A stretch of DNA of 64,000 nucleotides, from the NCBI GenBank assembly GCA_017745175.1, contig JAGHZY010000001.1, positions 65,556-129,555 of the forward strand, written 5' to 3'. Positions within the stretch are counted from its first letter, which is position 1, and each line of letters begins with the position of its first letter. The translations under genes and the position numbers were made by a program. The notes below the pieces were generated by a model. That model was not told the DNA's origin and searched no databases. It saw only the letters and a list, made by a program, of their open reading frames with translations. The stretch is from Sphingopyxis sp. (GTDB taxonomy: Bacteria > Pseudomonadota > Alphaproteobacteria > Sphingomonadales > Sphingomonadaceae). Of this stretch, positions 36,390 to 44,816 are shown in pieces.

Positions 36390-37448
36390 ATGGCCTTGTT
36401 CGACCACCCCATATTGCCGACCACGATCGTCGGAAGCTACCCCCAGCCCGACTGGCTGATCGACCGCGAGCGGCTGAAGGCCAGCCTGCCCCCGCGCGTC
36501 CGCGCCGAAACGCTGTGGCGCGTCCCAGAACTCTGGCTCGCCGACGCGCAGGAAGCCGCAACGCTGATGGCGATCCGCGATCAGGAAGAGATCGGCATCG
36601 ACATCGTCGGCGACGGCGAGATGCGGCGTGAAAGCTATTCGAACCGGCTCGCGACCGCGCTGTCGGGGATCGACACCGAGAAGCACGGCACCGCGATCGA
36701 CCGCACCGGCAACGCCAATCCGGTGCCGCTTGTCTCGGGCCCGATCCGCCGCATCGCGCCGATCGAAGCACAGGACGCCGCCTTCCTCCGCCGTCATTCG
36801 GCGCGGCCGGTAAAGCTGACCCTGCCCGGCCCTTTCACGATGACCCAGCAGGCCGAGAATGGCTGGTATCCCGACCTGCGATCGCTCGCGATGGATTATG
36901 CCGATGCGGTCAATGCCGAGGTGAAGGATCTGTTCGCGGCGGGCGTCGACGTCGTCCAGCTCGACGAACCCTATCTGCAGGCACGCGCCGCCGAGGCGAA
37001 CAGCTATGCGATCGAGGCGATCAACCGCGCGCTCGACGGCGTCGGCGGCACGACCGCGCTCCACATCTGCTTCGGCTATGCGATGGTGCATCACGGCGCG
37101 GGCGCGACGGGTCCCAAGCCCAAAGCCTATGACTTCCTCGCCGAACTCGAGGCGTCGGCGATCGACGTCATCTCGATCGAGGCGGCGCAGCCGGGGCTCG
37201 ACCCCGCGATCCTCGCCGAGCTGCCGACCAAGACGATCATGTACGGCGTGCTCGACCTGTCGATTCCCGAGGTCGAGACCCCCGAGGTGGTCGCAGGCCG
37301 CATCCGCGAGGCGCTGCGCCATGTCGACGCCGAACGCCTTTGGATCGCGCCCGATTGCGGGATGAAATATCACAGCCGCGAACATAGCCAGGCGAAGCTG
37401 AAAGCGATGGTCGACGGGACCGCGCTGGTACGTGCGGAGTTGAAGTAA
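36390..37448 (+). CDS. MetE C-terminal-domain-like zinc methyltransferase homologue
   Basis: The 352-residue protein corresponds to the catalytic half of cobalamin-independent methionine synthase. The zinc ligands are present: His and Cys in ALHICFGY, Glu in ISIEAAQ and Cys in APDCGMKYH. It lacks the N-terminal MetE barrel, as do the short archaeal MetE-like proteins and the epoxyalkane:coenzyme M transferases, whose N-termini also read roughly SYPQPDWLIDR in my memory. Either a thiol methyl/alkyl transfer or another role is possible. The ATG at 36390 is too near GAGAGGA. A TTG at 36396 is better spaced and may be the true start. Confidence 0.75.
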   Translation: MALFDHPILPTTIVGSYPQPDWLIDRERLKASLPPRVRAETLWRVPELWLADAQEAATLMAIRDQEEIGIDIVGDGEMRRESYSNRLATALSGIDTEKHGTAIDRTGNANPVPLVSGPIRRIAPIEAQDAAFLRRHSARPVKLTLPGPFTMTQQAENGWYPDLRSLAMDYADAVNAEVKDLFAAGVDVVQLDEPYLQARAAEANSYAIEAINRALDGVGGTTALHICFGYAMVHHGAGATGPKPKAYDFLAELEASAIDVISIEAAQPGLDPAILAELPTKTIMYGVLDLSIPEVETPEVVAGRIREALRHVDAERLWIAPDCGMKYHSREHSQAKLKAMVDGTALVRAELK

Positions 37449-37458
37449 CCGACGATGG

Positions 37459-37524
37459 TGATCCCCGGCGAAAGCCGGGGCCCAGTCGACGCCCAGATGG
37501 ACCCCGGCTTTCGCCGGGGATCAC
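37459..37524. repeat. Sphingomonad-type REP inverted repeat
   Basis: Perfect 23-base arms (37459-37481 starting gtgatccccggcgaaagccg, and 37502-37524) around a 20-base spacer, placed between convergent genes. Probably folds as a terminator-like stem in both directions. Confidence 0.8.
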
Positions 37525-37528
37525 AAGC

Positions 37529-38221
37529 TCAGGCGTCGATAAAATCGGTCAGCAACGGCAACACCGCTTCGGGTGCCTCGACCGTCGGCAGATGCCCCGC
37601 GCCCGTGATCACTTCGAGGCGCGCGCCGGGGATCGCATCGGCAATCTCGTCATGATGCGCGCGGCTGGTGATGCCGTCCTTTTCACCCCAGATCAGCAGC
37701 GTCGGCACCGCAATCTCGCCGAGTCGCGGCCGGCTGTCGATGCGCGCCATGATCGCGCGCTGCTGCGCAAGGAAGGTCTCGGCGCCGGTGTCCGCCGCCA
37801 TCTGCCGCGCGATACCGAGCAGGCGCTCGTCGCTGCGCTTCTCCTCGGAAAAGAGGATCGGGATGCGTTCCTCGACGACCTGATCGAAATTGCCGCTATC
37901 GACGAGATCGATATATCCCTGCCGCCGCGCCGTCTGTGCCGGTCCATCGGCCGAGGCGAGTGTCGAGATCAGCGCGAGCTTCGCGACCCGTCCGGGCGCG
38001 CGGCGCATGACCTCGAACGCGATGAAGCCGCCCATCGCGTGCGCGACGAGCGCAAATTTCTGCGGCGCATTGTCGAGCAGGCGCCGCGCGAAGCCCTCGA
38101 TCGTGTCGTCGCTCCGGTTGTCGGCGACGATCACCTCGCGGTCGCCCCAGGCGTCGAGCAAGCTTTGCCACACGGCATCGGTCAGAAGCTGGCCGGTGAT
38201 GAGAACGATGGGAAGCGACAT
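37529..38221 (-). CDS. Alpha/beta hydrolase-fold protein without the nucleophile
   Basis: The 230-residue protein has a normal alpha/beta hydrolase core (IVLITGQLLTDAVWQ; LLIWGEKDGITS; ITGAGHLPTVEAPEAV). The nucleophile elbow reads H61-A62-M63-G64-G65 instead of HSMGG. The acid Asp and His are kept. It is either a catalytically dead binder or a non-hydrolytic member of the fold, such as a lyase or cofactor-free enzyme. The start overlaps the dehydrogenase stop (TAATG). It is the last gene of the six-gene operon that begins at 44203. Confidence 0.8.
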   Translation of the reverse strand: MSLPIVLITGQLLTDAVWQSLLDAWGDREVIVADNRSDDTIEGFARRLLDNAPQKFALVAHAMGGFIAFEVMRRAPGRVAKLALISTLASADGPAQTARRQGYIDLVDSGNFDQVVEERIPILFSEEKRSDERLLGIARQMAADTGAETFLAQQRAIMARIDSRPRLGEIAVPTLLIWGEKDGITSRAHHDEIADAIPGARLEVITGAGHLPTVEAPEAVLPLLTDFIDA

Positions 38222-39141
38222 TAGACCACCTGATGAAGAAGGGGTTCGCCGGCGACGAGACGACGGCAATTTTCATGCGCGACCGAGAGGCTGCGCACGA
38301 GTGTTTCGGGGGTGAGCCACGCGATATGCGGCGCAAGCACCGCGTTCGGCAGGCCGAGCAGCGGATTGCCGCGCGGCAGCGGCTCTTCGGCGAAGACATC
38401 GAGCCCGGCGCCGCGCAGATGGCCGCTGGTCAGCGCCTCGACCAGTTTGCCTTCATCGACGAGCTCGCCGCGCGCCGTATTCACGAGCACAGCGCCCTTC
38501 TTCATCGCGAACGGATCGATGCTTGCCCGCGTCTCGTCGGTCAGCGGCATATGCAGCGAGACGATGTCGCTTTCGGCAAGCAGCCGGTCGAGCGATACAT
38601 AGGCATAGGGCACGTCGCGCGCGCTGCGCGCCGTATAGATGACCTTCGCTCCAAGCGCGGCGAGTACGGGCGCGAGCAGTCCGGCCGAATGGCCGAAGCC
38701 GACAAGGCCCACGGTGCGTCCACCGATCTCGCCCACACTATCGAGTTCCGACGGGTCGGCGGTCCATCCTTCGCCCGCACGCGTGCGCGCATCGAAGAAG
38801 CAGGTGCGCCGCAACACCGCCATCATCAGCGACAGCGCCATTTCGGCAACCGCCTGACTATTGGTGCCGGGCATGTTGCACACCGCGACCCGATGTTCGC
38901 GGGCGGCGTCGAGCGCGATCGTGTTCACCCCGACGCCCAGCTTCTGGATCAGCTTCAATTTTGGCGCCGATGCGATGAAATCGCCCGTCACCGGGGTCAG
39001 CACATGAAGCAGCGCAGTGATGTCCGGCGCAACCGCATCGAGCGGTGCCGCCTCGTCGACATGCACCACGACGCCGGGGCCGAAGATCGCGTCGACCGCC
39101 TCACGGAATCCGGGGCTCGGACGGGCGTGGAGGACGATCAT
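38221..39141 (-). CDS. D-2-hydroxyacid dehydrogenase
   Basis: The 306-residue NAD(P)-dependent enzyme of the D-isomer-specific 2-hydroxyacid family has GFGHSAG at the dinucleotide site, catalytic Arg in NTARGELVDEG, Glu in VFAEEPL and His in APHIAWLT. It interconverts 2-hydroxy and 2-keto acids. The start overlaps the enolase-like gene by ATGA, and the stop overlaps the nucleophile-less hydrolase gene. Confidence 0.88.
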   Translation of the reverse strand: MIVLHARPSPGFREAVDAIFGPGVVVHVDEAAPLDAVAPDITALLHVLTPVTGDFIASAPKLKLIQKLGVGVNTIALDAAREHRVAVCNMPGTNSQAVAEMALSLMMAVLRRTCFFDARTRAGEGWTADPSELDSVGEIGGRTVGLVGFGHSAGLLAPVLAALGAKVIYTARSARDVPYAYVSLDRLLAESDIVSLHMPLTDETRASIDPFAMKKGAVLVNTARGELVDEGKLVEALTSGHLRGAGLDVFAEEPLPRGNPLLGLPNAVLAPHIAWLTPETLVRSLSVAHENCRRLVAGEPLLHQVV

Positions 39142-40436
39142 GCCGCGACCCGGCCGATCGATCCCGCAAAGGCGGAAAAGCCCGCGAACACCGCGTCAGA
39201 ACCCATCGCTTCTTCGATCCGCAGCATCTCGTTCCATTTGGCCATACGTTCCGACCGCGTGAAACTGCCGACCTTCAATTGTCCGGCGTCCCAGCCGGTC
39301 GCGAGATGCGCGATGGTGACATCCTCGCTCTCGCCCGATCGCGCCGAGACGATCGCACCCCAGCCGCGGGCGACCGCGGCGTCGAGCGCGGCCTTGGCTT
39401 CGGTGACGGTGCCGACCTGATTGACCTTGATCAGCGCGGCGTTGCACACCGCAGCCTCGCCCGCGCGCGCGACGCGCTCGGCATTGGTGACGAGCACATC
39501 GTCCCCGATGATCTGCACCCGATCGCCGATCGCGGCGGTGACCGCGGCCATCGTCGTCCAGTCGTCCTGCCCCGCCGGATCCTCGATCGACAGGATCGGA
39601 TAGCGCTTTGCCCATTCGACGATGCGCGCGCCCATCTGTTCACCCGAAAGGCGCCCGTCGTCGAGCGCAAGATCATAACCGTCGGCATCGCCGAGCTCGT
39701 TCGCGGCGATGTCGAGCGAGATGAACACCTCCTCACCCGCGCGGTGCCCGCTCGCCTCGATCGCCTTTGTCAGCGTATCGAGCGCATCCTCGTTCGACGC
39801 GAAATTGGGCCACCAGCCGCCCTCGTCGGCGACGCCCGAAAGCGGCCCCTTCGCTTCCATCAGCTTGCCCGCGGCGCGATAGACGTCGTCGGTGATTTCG
39901 AGCGCGCGGCGAAAGCTGCCCGCCTTCGGGCACATCACCATGAAATCCTGCACGTCGGTGCGCCGCCCGGCGTGGGCGCCACCGCCAAAAATCTGGATTT
40001 CGGGAAGCGGGATGCGGACTTTCGTGTCACCCGCCAGATAGCGCCACAGCGGCGCGCGCGCATCGGCGGCGGCGGCGTGGAGCACCGCCATCGACACCGC
40101 GACGACCGCATTCGCACCGAGGCGCGCCTTGTTCGGCGTGCCGTCAAGCGCGCAAAGCGCGGCATCGACCGCCGCCTGTTCGCGCGCGTCCATGCCGGCG
40201 ATCGCATTCGCAATCTCCGACCCGATTCCGGCGACCGCGCGATTGACGCCGAAGCCGCCGAACGCCTCGCCGCCGTCGCGCAGGTCGATCGCCTCATGCG
40301 CGCCGCGCGAGGCACCGGCGGGGGCAATCGCGCGCCCGATCGCGCCCGATTCCAGCACCACCTCGGCCTCGACGGTGGGCCGCCCGCGCGAATCCCAGAG
40401 CTGACGGCCCGTGACGGAGGCGATACGCGAGGTCAT
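39138..40436 (-). CDS. Enolase paralogue with altered active site
   Basis: The 432-residue protein has the full enolase layout: GASRG loop (41-45), His155, Glu205 in ADEGGW, metal ligands Asp242, Glu285 and Asp312, Lys337 in LIKVNQ, RSGE and Lys388. Three deviations from E. coli enolase stand out: His370 is replaced by Ala365 (SARSGE), Glu168 by Asp164 (VQDF), and the loop reads GASRGAHEA instead of GASTGSREA. It sits in a catabolic operon right after an APH-type kinase. It is likely not the glycolytic enolase. The phosphorylated substrate is unknown. Confidence 0.85.
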   Translation of the reverse strand: MTSRIASVTGRQLWDSRGRPTVEAEVVLESGAIGRAIAPAGASRGAHEAIDLRDGGEAFGGFGVNRAVAGIGSEIANAIAGMDAREQAAVDAALCALDGTPNKARLGANAVVAVSMAVLHAAAADARAPLWRYLAGDTKVRIPLPEIQIFGGGAHAGRRTDVQDFMVMCPKAGSFRRALEITDDVYRAAGKLMEAKGPLSGVADEGGWWPNFASNEDALDTLTKAIEASGHRAGEEVFISLDIAANELGDADGYDLALDDGRLSGEQMGARIVEWAKRYPILSIEDPAGQDDWTTMAAVTAAIGDRVQIIGDDVLVTNAERVARAGEAAVCNAALIKVNQVGTVTEAKAALDAAVARGWGAIVSARSGESEDVTIAHLATGWDAGQLKVGSFTRSERMAKWNEMLRIEEAMGSDAVFAGFSAFAGSIGRVAA

Positions 40437-41410
40437 GCAAACTTCCTTTTCCAGTTGGCGACGAGCGCGTCGACCGGCGACGGCGCGATAATCAGCCCCC
40501 GCGCCTGATCGCGCACGATGCGCCGATGTTCGGGGTCGGTAAGATAGGGTGCGGGCGACTTGCCCTCGACGCGGGCGAGGAGTAGCGCCGCAGTGAGCTT
40601 GCCCGCGCGCAGCAGGAGGTCGTTCGCATCCTCCCAGTCGATGCCGCCGCAATAGGCGGCAACGAGCGCCGCGGCGGATTCGTCCAGCCGCCTATCGTCC
40701 GACCAGACCGCCTTGAGCAACAGGTGCGTGGTGCAGAAAGCAAGGTCGAATGCGGGGTCGCCATAAACGGCACATTCGGCGTCGAGGAACACCGGGCCGC
40801 CGGCGCTGACGAGGATATTCTTCGGGCTGACGTCGCCATGGACGAGCGCGATCCTGCACGACGACAGGTCGTCGGCGAGCGCGGTCAGTGCGGGCGCCAA
40901 CTCGCTATCCTGCCGTGCAACATGGAGCAGGAAGGGATCGACGCGCAGCGCACGGAACATCTCGTCATTGGGAAAATCGGCGCGGTCGCTTTCGTTGTGC
41001 GCGGTTGCGGCGTGGACGGCCGCGATCCCCTGCCCTACTTGCGCGGCAAAACCGTGATCGACACGGCCCGCCATCAGCTCGTCCTTCCAGACCGGACAGC
41101 CGGGCAGGAAGCGCATCGCGAAGGCGTGACCGGGCAGTTCGGCAAGCACCTCGGGCACGATTCGCAGATCAACGCCGCGCGCCCTTTTGAGCCAGCGCAC
41201 CTCGCTGGTCCCGCGTTCGACCGGAGCGAGCCATTCGGCCGCCACGCGCAATTGCGGCAACGGACGCTTGACGACGATCGGGCCCGACGGCGTCTCCACC
41301 TTCCACACGTCGCATGACACGCCGCCGGTCAGCGGTTCGAGGACGACATTGCCCTCGCCCACCAACCCGGCGGCACGCAGTCCTTCGACGATGTCGGCTT
41401 CGGCCGTCAC
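40433..41410 (-). CDS. APH-family small-molecule kinase
   Basis: A 325-residue aminoglycoside-phosphotransferase-fold kinase. Lys in IVVKRP binds ATP, the catalytic loop is HGDVSPKN (191-198) and the metal Asp is in VFLDAE (210). Such proteins phosphorylate hydroxyl groups of sugars, choline or hydroxyacyl substrates. The GTG at 41410 follows the preceding stop by 1 base, and the stop overlaps the enolase-like gene by ATGA, so kinase and enolase are translated together. I infer that the kinase makes the enolase substrate. Confidence 0.85.
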   Translation of the reverse strand: MTAEADIVEGLRAAGLVGEGNVVLEPLTGGVSCDVWKVETPSGPIVVKRPLPQLRVAAEWLAPVERGTSEVRWLKRARGVDLRIVPEVLAELPGHAFAMRFLPGCPVWKDELMAGRVDHGFAAQVGQGIAAVHAATAHNESDRADFPNDEMFRALRVDPFLLHVARQDSELAPALTALADDLSSCRIALVHGDVSPKNILVSAGGPVFLDAECAVYGDPAFDLAFCTTHLLLKAVWSDDRRLDESAAALVAAYCGGIDWEDANDLLLRAGKLTAALLLARVEGKSPAPYLTDPEHRRIVRDQARGLIIAPSPVDALVANWKRKFA

Positions 41411-41411
41411 G

Positions 41412-42542
41412 TCACAGCTTCTCCCGTATCCATGCACCGACGAGGTCGGCGGCGTTCTGGCGCTCTTCGATCGAATCCTCGAAATAATGCGCCCCGGAAA
41501 TCAATTCGAGCTTCTTGTCGGCAGAGCCGAGGAAATCGAAAATCTTGCGCGCATCGCTCGGGAAGACGCCGGTGTCGGCTGTGCCCTGCACGACGAGCGC
41601 GGGCGTATCGTGCTTGGCGAGATGCGGCTGCCCCTGACACGGCGAGGTTTCGAGGCTCCACATGTTGAGCCAGGTCCGAATCGTGTTGGCGCGGCCGATA
41701 CTCGGCGTGCGGTTGGCCGTGGCGGGATCGCCGCGATAGCACCAGTTAGGCTTGCGATCCGACGGATCGATCGCCGGATCGACGCAGCGGATGTCACCCC
41801 AGCAGCGGAACATCGGGAAGATGCGGTCGGGGATGCCCGCCGCGTTGAGCCGCGCGAGTTCGGCCTTCGCCCAGTCGGTGATGCGCTGGTTACGCGCGCG
41901 CTGTCCGGCGCGATATTTCGCGATGAATTCGTCCGAATAGGGCGGTCCGTTGTCGGGGTTGAAGGGATCGAGTTCGGGATCGGTCAACGTCGGATCATTC
42001 TCGTCGATCACCGACGCGTCCATCCAGTCGGTGAGCACTTCGGGCCGCCCCTGATGCGCATTGAAGCTGATATAAAGGTCGCCCTTGACCAGTTGTGCGA
42101 GCGCATCCTGCCCCACGGCCGGAAGCCGGTCGGTCAGCGTCGGCGCGATCGCTTCGGCCTGATAGGCGCCCATCAGCGAGCCGCCGCCCGAATTGCCGAG
42201 AATGACGATCTGCTCGACGCCGGCCTCTTCCTTCAGCCATTTCATGCCGACGCCGATATCGAGGATCGCATGTTCGAGCAGAAACTGGTCCTCGAACCCC
42301 CGGTAGCGCGTGTTCCAGCCAAGGAAGCCGAAGCCCTGCCGCGCAAAATATGGGGCAATATAATGTTCGGCAAAATCGACATTATAGTGGGTAGCGATGA
42401 TCGCGACCTTCGGGCGCTTGCCCGCCTCGGTCCAGTAGATGCCTTGGCATGGATGCCCGCCCGCCTGAATACGCGGCGCGGTCGGCGACGCCAGCCCCAC
42501 AAATTGCGCGTCCAGTCCCTCGATCCCGTTCGGGTTCATCAT
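41412..42542 (-). CDS. Alpha/beta hydrolase family protein
   Basis: The 376-residue protein has nucleophile elbow ILGNSGGGSLMGAY (GNSGG), acid Asp in VVQGTADTGVFPSD, and His in LISGAHYFED. The large insert between strands (about 170-290) resembles sphingomonad hydrolases of unknown substrate. The start is one of two adjacent ATG codons behind AGGAG. It is the second gene of the operon from 44203. Confidence 0.8.
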   Translation of the reverse strand: MMNPNGIEGLDAQFVGLASPTAPRIQAGGHPCQGIYWTEAGKRPKVAIIATHYNVDFAEHYIAPYFARQGFGFLGWNTRYRGFEDQFLLEHAILDIGVGMKWLKEEAGVEQIVILGNSGGGSLMGAYQAEAIAPTLTDRLPAVGQDALAQLVKGDLYISFNAHQGRPEVLTDWMDASVIDENDPTLTDPELDPFNPDNGPPYSDEFIAKYRAGQRARNQRITDWAKAELARLNAAGIPDRIFPMFRCWGDIRCVDPAIDPSDRKPNWCYRGDPATANRTPSIGRANTIRTWLNMWSLETSPCQGQPHLAKHDTPALVVQGTADTGVFPSDARKIFDFLGSADKKLELISGAHYFEDSIEERQNAADLVGAWIREKL

Positions 42543-42568
42543 TCTCTCTCCTGATTGTCGATTATTCT

Positions 42569-44203
42569 TCAGCGGGTGACTTCAAAGGGCAATTGATACC
42601 CCTCCAGACCCGCGCGGATCGCCTTCTTGTCGATCTTGCCCGTCGGCCCGAGCGGGATTTCGTCGACGAACAATATGTCGTCGGGCATCCACCAGCGCGC
42701 GATCTTGCCGTCGAGAAAGGATCTGAGATCGTCGGCGCAGGCATCGCACCCGGCCCTGAGCTGGCACAGCAGGATCGGCCGTTCGTCCCACTTCGGATGC
42801 GCGACCCCGACGACCGCGGCGTTGGCGACCGCTTCATGCCCCATCGCGATATTCTCGATCTCGATCGAGCTGATCCATTCGCCGCCCGACTTCACGACAT
42901 CCTTGGCGCGGTCGGTGATCTGCATATAGCCTTCGGCGTCGATGGTGCTCACGTCGCCGGTGTCGAAAAAGCCCTCGGCATCGAGCACATCGCCGCCCTC
43001 GCCGCCATAATAGGCGCCCGCGATCGTCGGTCCCTTGACCATCAACCGGCCCGGCGTCTTGCCGTCGTGTGGCAAGCGGCGCCCGGCATCGTCGACCAGT
43101 TTCATCTCGAGCCCGCAGAGCAGCCGCCCTTGCTTCAGCTTGTACGCCATCTGCTCGGCGTCGCCCTTCGCCGCGACCGACGCGCTCGGCACCGACACGG
43201 TCCCGAGCGGTGAAGTCTCGGTCATCCCCCAGCCCTGGATGACGTCGACGCCATAATCGTCGCGAAAGGTGCGGATAATCGATTCGGGGCACGCCGAGCC
43301 GCCGATCGTCACGCGCTCGAGCGTCGAGAAGCGCTTTCCGTTTTCCTGCATATAGGTGAGCAACATCTGCCACACGGTGGGCACCGCGGCCGAATAGGTC
43401 ACGCCCTCCTGCTCGATCAGATTATAGATCGACTCGCCGTCCATCCGCTGGCCCGGCAACACAAGCTTTGCCCCGACCGCGGGCGCCGAATAGACGACGC
43501 CCCACGCATTGGCATGGTACATCGGCACAACGAGCAGCACCGTGTCGCGCGCCGACAGAGCCAGCGCATCACGCTGCAGCGTCATCAGCGCATGGATATA
43601 GTTCGACCGGTGCGAATAGAGCACCCCCTTCGGGTTGCCCGTCGTCCCGCTGGTGTAGCAGAGCCCGCATGCGGCGTTTTCGTCGAACCCGCCCCAGATA
43701 TATTCGGCGGGACGCCCCGCGATCCAGTCATCGAAGGCGGTGGCGGCAAAGCTGGTCGCCGGCATCGAAGCCGCGTCGCAAAAAAAGATCACTTTCTCGA
43801 TCGTCGGCACCTGCGGCAGCAGCTCCTCGACAAGATCGGCCGTCGCGGGGTCGGCGATCAGCAGCCGGTCACCGGCATGGTTCGCAATATAGGCGATCTG
43901 CTCGGGGAAAAGCCGCGGATTGAGCGTATGGAGCACCGCGCCCATCCCCGCCGCGCCATACCATGCAGCGAGGTGCCGTGTGCCGTTCCACGCCATCGTC
44001 GCGACGCGGTCACCCGCGCGTATCCCTTCGGCGGCGAGTGCATTCGACACGCGCTTCGCGTCAGTGTGAACATCGGCCCAAGTCGAGCGGGTGACGCGTC
44101 CCCCTGCATCGCGCGACACGATTTCGCGTGCGCCATGCCAGTTCGCCGCATGGTCGATGATCCGGTCGACCGTCAGCGGCACATTCTGCATCAACCCGTC
44201 CAT
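42569..44203 (-). CDS. Long/medium-chain fatty-acid-type CoA ligase
   Basis: The 544-residue ANL ligase has the P-loop YTSGTTGNPKG, GWGMTETSP, FFDTGDVSTIDAEGY, DRAKDVVKSGGEWIS and GPTGKIDKKAI with the catalytic Lys. It resembles long/medium-chain acyl-CoA ligases. The ATG follows GAGAGAGGA. It is the first gene of a six-gene minus-strand operon (44203 to 37529), whose promoter carries the palindrome at 44233-44242, shared with a divergent MarR-type regulator. Confidence 0.9.
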   Translation of the reverse strand: MDGLMQNVPLTVDRIIDHAANWHGAREIVSRDAGGRVTRSTWADVHTDAKRVSNALAAEGIRAGDRVATMAWNGTRHLAAWYGAAGMGAVLHTLNPRLFPEQIAYIANHAGDRLLIADPATADLVEELLPQVPTIEKVIFFCDAASMPATSFAATAFDDWIAGRPAEYIWGGFDENAACGLCYTSGTTGNPKGVLYSHRSNYIHALMTLQRDALALSARDTVLLVVPMYHANAWGVVYSAPAVGAKLVLPGQRMDGESIYNLIEQEGVTYSAAVPTVWQMLLTYMQENGKRFSTLERVTIGGSACPESIIRTFRDDYGVDVIQGWGMTETSPLGTVSVPSASVAAKGDAEQMAYKLKQGRLLCGLEMKLVDDAGRRLPHDGKTPGRLMVKGPTIAGAYYGGEGGDVLDAEGFFDTGDVSTIDAEGYMQITDRAKDVVKSGGEWISSIEIENIAMGHEAVANAAVVGVAHPKWDERPILLCQLRAGCDACADDLRSFLDGKIARWWMPDDILFVDEIPLGPTGKIDKKAIRAGLEGYQLPFEVTR

Positions 44204-44232
44204 GGGTCCTCTCTCCCTCTCGCTACAATAGG

Positions 44233-44242
44233 TAGTATACTA
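44233..44242. promoter_or_regulatory. Regulon operator, core palindrome TAGTATACTA
   Basis: The perfect 10-bp palindrome TAGTATACTA lies in GGTAGTATACTAAGTATTT, 30 bases upstream of the CoA-ligase start and about 105 bases before the divergent MarR-type gene. It matches the centre of the regulon consensus. Confidence 0.65.
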
Positions 44243-44347
44243 AGTATTTTGTCTTTGCAACGTCGCGCTGCCTTGCTTCGCTTGCCGCGCTCTTCTAGCT
44301 TGGCGGCTCGGCACTCCGCCGGCATCAGGGGCACAATCCGGCATCTT

Positions 44348-44806
44348 ATGCGAACAAACCAGCTTATCATCGCGCTGTTCCAACGCTTCTGCTGGCTCGA
44401 CGAGGGGCTTCAGGCGCGGCTCCACGACCATGGCTGGCCCGACGTCAATCGCCCGCAATCGATGGTGATGACCAATATCGTCAGCGGCGTCGTACGCCCG
44501 TCGGACATCGCGCGGAACCTGGGGGTATCGCGGCAGGCGATCCACAGTACGATCAACCAGATGGTGAAGCTCGGCATCGTGCAGCTCGATGTCGATCCCG
44601 GCGATCGCCGCCACATGATCGTGTCGCTGACCGATCTCGGCGCGCGGATGCGCAAGGATGCGCAGCGTTCGATGGACGCGCTGACCGCACAGATCGCCGC
44701 CAGACTTGGTCAGGACAAGTTCGACGCGCTGCTCGCCGCGCTCGAAGCCGACTGGGGCGAGAATATCGAGCCCGCCGCGGCCGCCCGGCGGAGTCGTGGC
44801 GCCTAG
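44348..44806 (+). CDS. MarR-type winged-helix transcriptional regulator
   Basis: The 152-residue protein has a winged-helix DNA-binding region at about 50-95 (VVRPSDIARNLGVSRQAIHSTINQMVKLGIV, then wing DVDPGDRRHMIVSLTDLG) flanked by long dimerisation helices. It is divergent from the six-gene operon and shares its palindrome-bearing promoter region. A phenolic or acyl-CoA effector would be typical, but none can be named. Confidence 0.82.
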   Translation: MRTNQLIIALFQRFCWLDEGLQARLHDHGWPDVNRPQSMVMTNIVSGVVRPSDIARNLGVSRQAIHSTINQMVKLGIVQLDVDPGDRRHMIVSLTDLGARMRKDAQRSMDALTAQIAARLGQDKFDALLAALEADWGENIEPAAAARRSRGA

Positions 44807-44816
44807 GGTCAGGACT

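Noticed and set aside
36309..37385. N-terminal extension of the acyl-CoA synthetase frame to 37385
   Set aside because: It reads antisense through the MetE-like gene; a ribosome-binding site and a typical N-terminus occur at 36308.
39138..40436. Calling this gene the glycolytic enolase
   Set aside because: Key catalytic positions differ and it lies in a catabolic operon behind a kinase.
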